A DNA stretch of 5,433 nucleotides from Treponema sp. (lineage in GTDB: Bacteria; Spirochaetota; Spirochaetia; Treponematales; Breznakiellaceae): positions 1 through 5,433 of the forward strand of contig JAIRXN010000060.1 of NCBI GenBank assembly GCA_031268245.1. The letters run 5' to 3'. Shown in pieces: positions 1-5,433 of this stretch. The notes beneath the pieces were generated by a model. It did no database searches, was not told where the DNA came from, and worked only from the letters and a program-made list of their open reading frames with translations. The position numbers and the translations under genes were made by a program. Positions within the stretch are counted from its first letter, which is position 1; every line of letters starts with the position of its first letter.

Positions 1-563
1 TGGTAGGAATTCTTACCTCAATGGATGTAATCCGAACCCTCCTCGTGGAGATGAACAGAGAGGTGCTTCGTTTGGAAAAGATGAATCAGGATGGGGATAA
101 GGCTGCCTCCGGCTATTCGGAGATGGAATTTTCCACGACCCGTTACGATTTTGAGATGGCAGGACGCGCATCCACGGAGATAAAGAAGGCCCTGAAACAG
201 CGGAATATCGATCCGAAGATCATCCGCCGCATAGCCATTGCCAGTTACGAGCTTGAGATCAATCAGGTGGTACATTCCAACGGGGGAACGGTGAGTTGTT
301 CCATTCAGCCGGACAAGATCATCATTGTGGCGGCGGATACGGGGCCCGGCATTGCCGATGTGAATCAGGCACTGCAGGAGGGCTGGTCAACGGCCAACGA
401 GTATGTACGTTCCCTGGGTTTCGGCGCGGGTATGGGTCTTGCCAATACCAAGCGGGTTTCCGACGAGTTTACGATCAACTCTTCCGCAGGAGAAGGTACT
501 ACGGTACGTTCTGCGGTTTATCTTAATTCGCCCAAGGAAGAGGCGGGGGCAAAGGATCTCTGA
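1..563 (+). CDS. CBS-domain tail fused to GHKL (anti-sigma/RsbW-like) ATPase, 5'-partial
   Basis: This is the C-terminal part of a signalling protein; the reading frame is open to the left edge. Numbering from the Met at 21, the ATPase domain covers about residues 33-168. It has an N-box (E77, N81, H85), a G1 box DTGPGI (106-111), a Gly-rich G2 lid GFGAGMGL (133-140) and a closing GEGT (157-160). These are the ATP and Mg binding parts of the GHKL fold, in the short RsbW-like form. No HisKA phospho-acceptor helix is visible, so it is not a classical sensor kinase. The codons before that Met read (L/V/M)-VGILTS-MDVIRTLL, the typical last strand and helix of a CBS domain, followed by a charged helical linker. 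The true start therefore probably lies upstream. The alternative is a start at 21, with only a weak AGGAA 11 nt upstream. The gene ends 1 nt before the DRTGG gene, which implies an operon. The phosphorylation target or binding partner is unknown. The ATPase call is firm; the CBS fusion is an inference. Confidence 0.85.
   Translation, partial: VGILTSMDVIRTLLVEMNREVLRLEKMNQDGDKAASGYSEMEFSTTRYDFEMAGRASTEIKKALKQRNIDPKIIRRIAIASYELEINQVVHSNGGTVSCSIQPDKIIIVAADTGPGIADVNQALQEGWSTANEYVRSLGFGAGMGLANTKRVSDEFTINSSAGEGTTVRSAVYLNSPKEEAGAKDL
551..556 (+). promoter_or_regulatory. Ribosome binding site for the DRTGG gene
   Basis: AAAGGA lies 8 nt before the ATG at 565, inside the last codons of the upstream ATPase gene. 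It fixes the start of the DRTGG protein at 565, because the same frame stays open far upstream (to about 403) without domain-like sequence. Confidence 0.6.
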
Positions 564-564
564 T

Positions 565-903
565 ATGACAGTCCGGGAAGCTGCCGCGGCGCTGGGCGCC
601 GAAATAATGCAGGGGGAATTCGAGGATGTCGCCCTTACCGGGGCCTACACGGGAGATCTCCTTTCCGATGTAATGGCACATGCCAAGGATGGAGGCGCCC
701 TTATCACCATCCAGGCCCACAAGAACACCGTGGCCGTGGCCTCTCTGGTAAACATTGCGGCGATCATCGTGTGCAATAAACGGCCCCTGCCCCCCGACAT
801 GCTGGAAGCCGCTGCGGAGGAAGGCATCGCGGTGCTCCTGACCGGAGAAAACCAGTTCACCGTATCGGGCAAACTCTGGGAGCTTTTACGCCTTGCTCTC
901 TGA
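565..903 (+). CDS. Stand-alone DRTGG-domain protein
   Basis: This is a 112-residue soluble protein made of a single DRTGG domain. The family was named from a domain found in phosphotransacetylases and CBS-containing pyrophosphatases, where it is thought to bind a ligand or mediate regulation; no catalytic role is established. The sequence shows the core GAYTGDLLSDVMAHAK (residues 26-41), a strand plus IQAHKNTVAVA (49-59, with H52), a hydrophobic strand AAIIVC (65-70), and a closing strand GIAVLLTG (87-94). This pattern matches the short DRTGG proteins encoded beside GHKL ATPases and PHP phosphoesterases in anaerobes, from memory of the family. The frame is open further upstream, but the ATG at 565 has a ribosome binding site and gives exactly the domain length. 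The stop overlaps the next gene by 11 nt. A role as the ligand-sensing or target component of the three-gene set is inferred. Confidence 0.85.
   Translation: MTVREAAAALGAEIMQGEFEDVALTGAYTGDLLSDVMAHAKDGGALITIQAHKNTVAVASLVNIAAIIVCNKRPLPPDMLEAAAEEGIAVLLTGENQFTVSGKLWELLRLAL
878..882 (+). promoter_or_regulatory. Ribosome binding site supporting the TTG start of the PHP gene
   Basis: GGGAG lies 10 nt before the TTG at 893, within the end of the DRTGG gene. With no ATG or GTG near the start of the PHP domain, this weak site and translational coupling to the upstream gene support TTG as the initiator. Confidence 0.45.
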
Positions 904-1633
904 TCTGCATAATCATTCCTGTCTTTCCCCCTGTGGTTCCCTGGATCTCTCCCCCCGCCTTCTTGCCGGGATTGCCTCGTCCAAAGGCGTCAAGCTTCTT
1001 GCCCTTACCGATCACAATTCAAGCCTCAACTGCCCGGCCTTTGCCAAAATCTGCCCTCCGCTGGGAATTATTCCCATATACGGCATGGAGGCCACCACCG
1101 CGGAGGAGATCCATGCGCTCTGCCTCTTTACGAATTTAGAAGCGGCCCTTTCCTGGGGTGAATATGCGTACAGCATCATTACCCCCTTCCCCAATGACCC
1201 TGAAAAGACAGGGGATCAGGTCTATGTGGATGAAAACGACAACATTGAAGGGGAAGTGGAATACTTTCTCCCCAGCGCCATCGATCTGAGTATTGAGGAT
1301 CTGGGGCCCAGGGTTGCTTCTTATGGCGGGATCGTGATCCCGGCCCACATTGACCGGCCGGCCTTCTCCATGACAAGCCAGCTTGGGGTAGTGGTCAAAG
1401 GCCCCTGGGCCGCGCTGGAATGTACCCGGATTCCCCCAAAAGGAGGAGGGGATGAACCAATTCAGACTTACGGCTACCCCTTGACCACCTCCTCCGACGC
1501 CCATTATCCCGAACATGTTGCCCGCCGCCCCTTCGAGCTTGACATCAGTATTGAAGAATTGCTTCCCCACGGCCCCCTCTCCGATGCGGACATGGAAGCC
1601 TTCAAGGCAGCCCTGGCCCGCAGGCCGAAATGA
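893..1633 (+). CDS. PHP-domain metal-dependent phosphoesterase
   Basis: This is a 246-residue cytoplasmic protein of the PHP (polymerase and histidinol phosphatase) family, which hydrolyses phosphoester bonds using a multi-metal centre. The metal-ligand motifs are present in order: DLHNHS (H6, H8), LTDHN (D40, H41), GMEAT (E66) with EIHAL (H74), PAHIDRP (H152, D154) and SSDAH (D202, H204). It is therefore probably active. The domain starts at the first residues, which favours the TTG at 893 as initiator. The start overlaps the DRTGG gene by 11 nt, so the two are likely translationally coupled. Between motifs, residues 90-140 form an acidic insert (YVDENDNIEGEVEY and nearby) that also occurs in the hydrogenase-linked PHP subfamily as I remember it. 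It is too short and lacks the partners to be a DNA polymerase PHP domain, and it has no clear sign of being histidinol-phosphatase HisK. The substrate is unknown; a nucleotide or phosphoprotein made by the upstream ATPase is a guess. Confidence 0.88.
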   Translation: MLSDLHNHSCLSPCGSLDLSPRLLAGIASSKGVKLLALTDHNSSLNCPAFAKICPPLGIIPIYGMEATTAEEIHALCLFTNLEAALSWGEYAYSIITPFPNDPEKTGDQVYVDENDNIEGEVEYFLPSAIDLSIEDLGPRVASYGGIVIPAHIDRPAFSMTSQLGVVVKGPWAALECTRIPPKGGGDEPIQTYGYPLTTSSDAHYPEHVARRPFELDISIEELLPHGPLSDADMEAFKAALARRPK

Positions 1634-1685
1634 TCTCTGCGGTTAAAAATTCTTCTTTTCCGGTTCTTTAAATTCCGATAATAAG
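1634..1685 (+). other. AT-rich gap between PHP and NlpC/P60 genes
   Basis: This 52-nt spacer is clearly more AT-rich than the genes around it. It contains no convincing terminator hairpin and no strong Shine-Dalgarno before the ATG at 1686. A GATAAT hexamer at 1677-1682 resembles a -10 box but has no matching -35 box and would leave almost no leader. Whether the NlpC/P60 gene is transcribed from here or by read-through cannot be decided from the sequence. Confidence 0.4.
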
Positions 1686-2918
1686 ATGATGAAAGTAAAA
1701 AGGCAGAAACTGTTCCGTATATTTCTCTGTCTGGGGCTTTGCGCTCTCTCTTTGCCCCTTTTTGCAGCCGCTCCCCTGCAGGGTATTTTGCCCGCTTTTG
1801 AAGAAACTTCTGCGGATGCGGCCCGGCAGGCCCGGGTGGCTCTGCTTTCCGCAGCGGACAAGTACCAGGGTACTCCCTACCGTTACGGAGGAACCGACAG
1901 GCGGGGCATGGACTGTTCCGGCCTGGTGATAGCAAGTTTTAAGGATGCCCTGGGTGCGGCGGTGCCCAGAACCGCGGCCGGCCTCTACACCTGGGCCGAA
2001 AAGATTGAAGATCTTCAACTGCAGCCGGGGGATCTGGTCTTTTTCAGGACTACTTCATCCAAATCCATCACCCATGTGGGCATCTATTCGGGCCAGGGCC
2101 GTTTTATCCATGCCGCCTCCGAAGGCCCAAAGACAGGCGTTATCTATTCCCAGTTGAGTGAAAGCTACTGGAAGGGCAATTATGCGGGAAGCGGACGCGC
2201 CATTCCCGAAGGGGAAGGTTTCCCTGTTGAAGGCGGAACCCGTGTTGCCTCAGCTCCGGAAACCGGCGATTCCATCAGGGGAGAGGGCCTTTCAGAGCCT
2301 TCCGCCGGGCTGAAGCGGGTTGAAGGTTTCTCCCCGGAAAGTAAGATCCCTCAGGCAAAACCCGCGGAAAACCGCGGAATGGGGGATTTTTGGAAGAGCG
2401 ATACCGGGGAACATCCCGGCCGCATCGTTGCGGGCCTTGCACTGGCGCCTTCCTGGAACGGTTTCTATTCTGAAGGCTACCCTGTCCGCGGCTTTGCTTC
2501 CCAGTTCCGCGCCGCCATTGAGACCCGGGCCTTTTCCAAAGCGATTCTTCCCGGCATCGAACTCCGGCCCGAATGGGATGCCGGCCTGGGAGTTTTCCGC
2601 ATGCCCATCACCCTTTCCATCGGTTTTGACGACCGTTTCAGGATCTTTGCAGGCCCGGTAGTGGGCGCCGGTGATCCGGTTTTTAAGTCGGATAACGGAG
2701 AGAGGCATTATTCCGGAGGTTCAAGCTGGTTCGGCGCCGTGGGTTTCAGCGCAGCCCCCTTCTCCATGGAGGCAGGCCCCGGCGTCCTGTCGCCCTATGC
2801 GGAACTGGCGTGGCAATCGTACATGTACGAAGGCAGCGACCGGAACTGGAACGCCGATCTCGCCGCCGGCCTCCGGTTCTCCACCGGCATACGGTATTCA
2901 ATCTCGTTTAACAAGTGA
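1686..2918 (+). CDS. Secreted NlpC/P60 peptidase with C-terminal beta-barrel-like region
   Basis: This 410-residue exported protein probably cleaves peptide cross-links or stem peptides of peptidoglycan in the periplasm. Residues 1-29 form a signal peptide: a basic start (KVKRQK), a hydrophobic core at 10-26 and an AAA cleavage region at 27-29. Residues 48-175 are an NlpC/P60 domain with the nucleophile motif MDCSGL (C77), the catalytic His in ITHVGIY (H130) and a third polar residue in FIHAAS (H142). TPYRYGG (63-69) and PGDLVFF (114-120) are family signatures. Residues about 176-238 are a Gly/Glu/Pro-rich linker. Residues about 245-410 are rich in alternating polar/hydrophobic strands, Gly and aromatics, and look like a small outer-membrane beta-barrel or beta-sandwich. 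That last call is from composition only. The start is chosen because the signal peptide begins there; Met1 and Met2 are both possible, and no strong ribosome binding site is seen. It follows the PHP gene by 52 nt without an obvious functional link. Confidence 0.88.
   Translation: MMKVKRQKLFRIFLCLGLCALSLPLFAAAPLQGILPAFEETSADAARQARVALLSAADKYQGTPYRYGGTDRRGMDCSGLVIASFKDALGAAVPRTAAGLYTWAEKIEDLQLQPGDLVFFRTTSSKSITHVGIYSGQGRFIHAASEGPKTGVIYSQLSESYWKGNYAGSGRAIPEGEGFPVEGGTRVASAPETGDSIRGEGLSEPSAGLKRVEGFSPESKIPQAKPAENRGMGDFWKSDTGEHPGRIVAGLALAPSWNGFYSEGYPVRGFASQFRAAIETRAFSKAILPGIELRPEWDAGLGVFRMPITLSIGFDDRFRIFAGPVVGAGDPVFKSDNGERHYSGGSSWFGAVGFSAAPFSMEAGPGVLSPYAELAWQSYMYEGSDRNWNADLAAGLRFSTGIRYSISFNK
2362..2377. 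repeat. Perfect 6-bp GC hairpin with AAAA loop inside the linker coding region
   Basis: CCGCGG-AAAA-CCGCGG is both a direct and an inverted repeat, able to form a 6-bp stem with a tetraloop. It lies in the linker of the NlpC/P60 gene. A T-run follows only about 10 nt later, so it is not a standard intrinsic terminator. It may be a chance product of codon use. Confidence 0.4.
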
Positions 2919-2951
2919 GAGAGCCTCTTTCTGCCGAAAATTGTCCATATC

Positions 2952-2980
2952 TTGTCCTAGATTGCCTTTCCGGGTAAAAT
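2952..2980 (+). promoter_or_regulatory. Candidate sigma-70 promoter for glutamate synthase
   Basis: TTGTCC at 2952-2957 (4 of 6 matches to TTGACA) is separated by 17 nt from TAAAAT at 2975-2980 (5 of 6 matches to TATAAT). Transcription would start near 2987 and give a leader of roughly 24 nt before the ATG at 3011. The position in the AT-rich gap between two apparently unrelated genes supports it. No operator or riboswitch fold was recognised in the short leader. Confidence 0.5.
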
Positions 2981-3000
2981 AAAATGCCTATTTTTAATTA

Positions 3001-3005
3001 AGGAG
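3001..3005 (+). promoter_or_regulatory. Ribosome binding site of gltB
   Basis: AGGAG, extended upstream as TTAAGGAG, ends 5 nt before the ATG at 3011. It is the strongest Shine-Dalgarno in the window and agrees with the start position expected for a short propeptide ahead of the catalytic Cys. Confidence 0.75.
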
Positions 3006-3010
3006 CCAGC

Positions 3011-5433
3011 ATGGGCGGTTTTGAGGGGAAAGGTCTGTACCGGGCGGAAGATGAACACGATTCCTGCGGAATCGGTTTTGTAGCCAACATTGAAGGTAAA
3101 AAATCCCATGACATCGTCAGCCGGGGTATCAAGGTTTTGGAGAGGATGGAACACCGGGGGGCGGAAAGCGCCGACAACAAAACCGGCGACGGTTCCGGAA
3201 TTCTTTTGCAGATTCCCCATGAGTTTTATAAAAAGTTCATTCCTACCCTGCCCGAGGCCGGTTCCTATGGCACCGGGCTTGTGTTTTTTCCGGGGAAGAA
3301 CAATGGGAAGACTTCGGATCTTCAGGCGCTGGCAATTAAGGCAATCGAAGAGACAGCCGGCTGGGCCGGTCTTTCCGTGTTTGCCATGCGGAATGTTCCC
3401 GTAAACAGTAATGTAATCGGTATAATCGCAAAGTCTGCGGAACCTGTCATCAAACAGATTGTCCTCGTGGCCGATGAGGCTGTTCCGGCACAGGACGGGG
3501 AAGCCGTGACGGATCTCGAATTCCGGCTCTTCCTCTTCCGCAAAAAGCTCGAAAAAACCCTCCGGGCCAATGAAGAGATGATCAAGGCCGGGGCGGAGTG
3601 CTATATTCCCTCCCTTTCCAGCCGTATCATCGTTTACAAAGGCATGATGATGAGTTCCCAGCTCAAGTCTTACTATCCGGAGTTGGGGAATGAGGAGATG
3701 AGCAGCGCGGTAGCCCTGGTTCACTCCCGTTTTTCCACCAATACCTTTCCAAACTGGCCTCTGGCCCAGCCTTTTCGTATGGTGGCCCATAATGGGGAGA
3801 TCAACACGATAAAGGGGAACCGTTTCTGGGCCGCCGCCCGGGAGCCCCTCTATGCCCATCCCCGTTTTGGGGAAAAGATGGAGGAGATCTTCCCGTCCAT
3901 CGAACCGGATCGCAGTGATTCCGCCAGCTTTGACAACATGCTGGAGTTTCTGGTGATGAGCGGAAGGAGCCTTCCCCATGCCCTGATGATGCTTATCCCC
4001 GAATCCTGGAACGAGAAGAATCCCATATCGTCCGAACTCAAGGCTTTCTATGAGTACCACGCCTGTATAATGGAGCCCTGGGACGGGCCGGCCTCCATGG
4101 TTTTCTGTGACGGCCGTTATGTGGGGGGTACTCTGGACAGGAACGGTCTGCGTCCTTCACGTTATACGATCACCAAAGACGGCCTCATTGTCATGGGGTC
4201 CGAAACCGGGGTGCAGGATTTCAAACCGGAGGAAGTGGAATATAAGGGGCGGCTCCTTCCGGGGAAGCTTCTCCTTGTGGATCTGGAGGAAGGGCGGATC
4301 ATCCCCGATGCGGAGGTCAAAAAGACTGTCAGTACCCGCAGGCCCTACGGAGAGTGGGTCAAAAACAATGTGATCACCCTCAGGCAGGATCAGGGGGAAA
4401 CAGGAAAAGATCCCCTCAATACCAACGACAGGCAGATTCTCTTTATGGAACGGATTGCCGGGTACACGCGGGAAGACCGGGATCGCCTGCTAATCGGCAT
4501 GGCGGAAACCGGCCAGGAACCTACCGGTTCCATGGGTACCGATACCCCCCTGGCGGTTTTTTCGCAGAAGCCCCAGCGTGTGTATTCTTACTTCAAGCAG
4601 GTTTTTGCCCAGGTTACCAATCCTCCCATCGACTCGATCCGGGAAGATCTTGTGATGACTCTGACGAGTTTTGTAGGCCCCCAGGGGAATCTTTTTGAGG
4701 AAGACGAAAATCGCTGTAAGCGGATAAAGGTACTGCAGCCGATCATGACGGCCGAAGATCTCGGACGCCTGCTTGCGCTTGAGAGAGACTTCTTTAAGTC
4801 CAGGACGCTGGACGCTACTTTTCCGGTTGAAACGCCGGCCGCGGAAACCGAATCGAACACGGAACAGAGTTTTGCCCGGAAGCCGGAAGACGGGATTCAG
4901 GAAGAAAATTCGGTGTCCGAAGTATCCGCCCTCGAAACCGTCCTGGATGCCTTAGTCGATGAAGCGTGTAAAGCCGTAAATGACGGTGTCTCCCTGATCG
5001 TTCTTTCCGACCGCAGGGCCCTCTCCCCCGGCGCAGGCCGCTGTCTTGTTCCTGCGCTGCTGGCGGTTGGGGCGGTACACCATGGGCTCATCAGGGCAGG
5101 GCTCAGGATGAAGTGTTCAATCATTTCGGATACTGCGGAGCCCAGGGAGATCATGCACTTTGCCCTGCTCTTCGGTTACGGGGCCGACATTGTGGTTCCC
5201 TACGGCGCTCTTGCCTCCCTCGCATCGATCAGCCGGAGTTTTGACGCGGAACGTACCGGGGATCTCTCTCACGCCCAAAAGAACTACCTTAAGGGCCTTT
5301 CCAAGGCCATGCTGAAGGTTATGTCGAAGATGGGAACCAGTACCCTCCGTTCCTACCGGGGCGCCCAGGTCTTTGAGACCGTGGGGCTTTCCGAAGCGCT
5401 TGTCGAAAAGTGTTTCCGGGGCACGGTGAGCCG
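3011..5433 (+). CDS. gltB: Glutamate synthase large subunit (3'-partial)
   Basis: The large (alpha) subunit of GOGAT transfers the amide nitrogen of glutamine to 2-oxoglutarate, giving two glutamates, in the cytoplasm. The window holds 807 codons of a protein that is usually about 1,500 residues. Residues 1-18 are a short propeptide ending before C19 in EHDSCGIGF, the N-terminal nucleophile of class II glutamine amidotransferases. Other glutaminase signatures are HRGAESADNKTGDGSG (48-63), VHSRFSTNTFPNWP (237-250), HNGEIN (260-265) and DRNGLRP (376-382). The central domain follows, with TNPPIDSIRE (536-545), ILSDR-like IVLSDR (663-668) and GYGADIVVPY (722-731). The FMN barrel, 3Fe-4S cysteines and C-terminal beta-helix lie beyond the edge. 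An extra acidic stretch at about 607-637 has no counterpart I recall in relatives. The gene has its own likely promoter and a strong ribosome binding site. Whether the electron donor is NADPH or ferredoxin, and whether a gltD follows, cannot be seen. Confidence 0.96.
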   Translation, partial: MGGFEGKGLYRAEDEHDSCGIGFVANIEGKKSHDIVSRGIKVLERMEHRGAESADNKTGDGSGILLQIPHEFYKKFIPTLPEAGSYGTGLVFFPGKNNGKTSDLQALAIKAIEETAGWAGLSVFAMRNVPVNSNVIGIIAKSAEPVIKQIVLVADEAVPAQDGEAVTDLEFRLFLFRKKLEKTLRANEEMIKAGAECYIPSLSSRIIVYKGMMMSSQLKSYYPELGNEEMSSAVALVHSRFSTNTFPNWPLAQPFRMVAHNGEINTIKGNRFWAAAREPLYAHPRFGEKMEEIFPSIEPDRSDSASFDNMLEFLVMSGRSLPHALMMLIPESWNEKNPISSELKAFYEYHACIMEPWDGPASMVFCDGRYVGGTLDRNGLRPSRYTITKDGLIVMGSETGVQDFKPEEVEYKGRLLPGKLLLVDLEEGRIIPDAEVKKTVSTRRPYGEWVKNNVITLRQDQGETGKDPLNTNDRQILFMERIAGYTREDRDRLLIGMAETGQEPTGSMGTDTPLAVFSQKPQRVYSYFKQVFAQVTNPPIDSIREDLVMTLTSFVGPQGNLFEEDENRCKRIKVLQPIMTAEDLGRLLALERDFFKSRTLDATFPVETPAAETESNTEQSFARKPEDGIQEENSVSEVSALETVLDALVDEACKAVNDGVSLIVLSDRRALSPGAGRCLVPALLAVGAVHHGLIRAGLRMKCSIISDTAEPREIMHFALLFGYGADIVVPYGALASLASISRSFDAERTGDLSHAQKNYLKGLSKAMLKVMSKMGTSTLRSYRGAQVFETVGLSEALVEKCFRGTVS

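Noticed and set aside
1136..1570. A 144-codon minus-strand frame opposite the PHP gene
   Set aside because: The plus strand here encodes PHP metal-binding motifs; the antisense translation shows no family features.
1677..1682. GATAAT as the -10 box of a promoter for the NlpC/P60 gene
   Set aside because: There is no acceptable -35 box about 17 nt upstream, and transcription would start at the initiation codon itself.
1728..1745. Lipobox (LGLC) making the NlpC/P60 protein a lipoprotein
   Set aside because: The Leu before the Cys does not fit even the relaxed spirochaete lipobox, and the hydrophobic core continues past the Cys to a normal AAA cleavage region.
2362..2395. GC hairpin followed by TTTTT as an internal intrinsic terminator
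   Set aside because: The T-run begins about 10 nt after the stem and the element is in the middle of an intact coding region.
2918..2932. Possible terminator AGAG-AGC-CTCT followed by TTT after the NlpC/P60 gene
   Set aside because: The stem is only 4 bp plus a wobble pair and the T-run is three bases, too weak to call.
2957..4060. A 367-codon open frame on the minus strand opposite gltB
   Set aside because: It lies antisense to strongly conserved glutaminase motifs, has no recognisable domain and no supporting start signal; it is a shadow of gltB codon use.

Overview
The window holds five same-strand (+) genes with almost no non-coding DNA: a tightly packed three-gene set (1-1633), a secreted NlpC/P60 protein (1686-2918), and the first 807 codons of the large subunit of glutamate synthase (3011 to the right edge). 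Both end genes run off the window. The only gaps are 1 nt (between genes 1 and 2), 52 nt (1634-1685) and 92 nt (2919-3010). No tRNA, rRNA, mobile element, CRISPR array or long repeat was seen.

Organism: the DNA is moderately GC-rich, and the fourth gene has an exported cell-wall hydrolase domain joined to a tail that looks like an outer-membrane beta-barrel, which suggests a diderm. As I recall, the GHKL ATPase / DRTGG / PHP gene set occurs in anaerobes such as Clostridia, Thermotogae and treponemes, often beside [FeFe]-hydrogenase and NADH-dehydrogenase-like (HymA/HymB, NuoE/NuoF) genes. Together these point to an anaerobic, fermentative spirochaete, perhaps Treponema-like. This is an inference from gene content and not from a marker gene.

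Region 1-1633: gene 1 enters from the left with what reads as the last strand and helix of a CBS domain, followed by a GHKL (HATPase_c, anti-sigma/RsbW-like) ATPase domain. Gene 2 is a stand-alone DRTGG domain. Gene 3 is a PHP-family metal-dependent phosphoesterase with a full set of metal ligands. Genes 1 and 2 are 1 nt apart, and genes 2 and 3 overlap by 11 nt with a TTG start. They look like one translationally coupled unit: a nucleotide-sensing and ATP-binding module, a small ligand-binding domain and a phosphoesterase. Its function is not known to me, and it is the best candidate here for an undescribed system.

Region 1686-2918: an exported NlpC/P60 peptidase with its catalytic Cys/His residues, a Gly/Glu/Pro-rich linker, and a C-terminal region of about 170 residues with beta-barrel-like composition. 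It probably cuts peptidoglycan peptides. It appears unrelated to its neighbours.

Region 2919-5433: a short intergenic region with a plausible sigma-70 promoter and a good ribosome binding site leads into gltB (GOGAT large subunit, nitrogen assimilation). The gene contains the complete glutaminase domain and most of the central domain; the FMN and 3Fe-4S parts lie beyond the right edge. An acidic, low-complexity stretch of about 30 residues appears to be inserted in the central domain.
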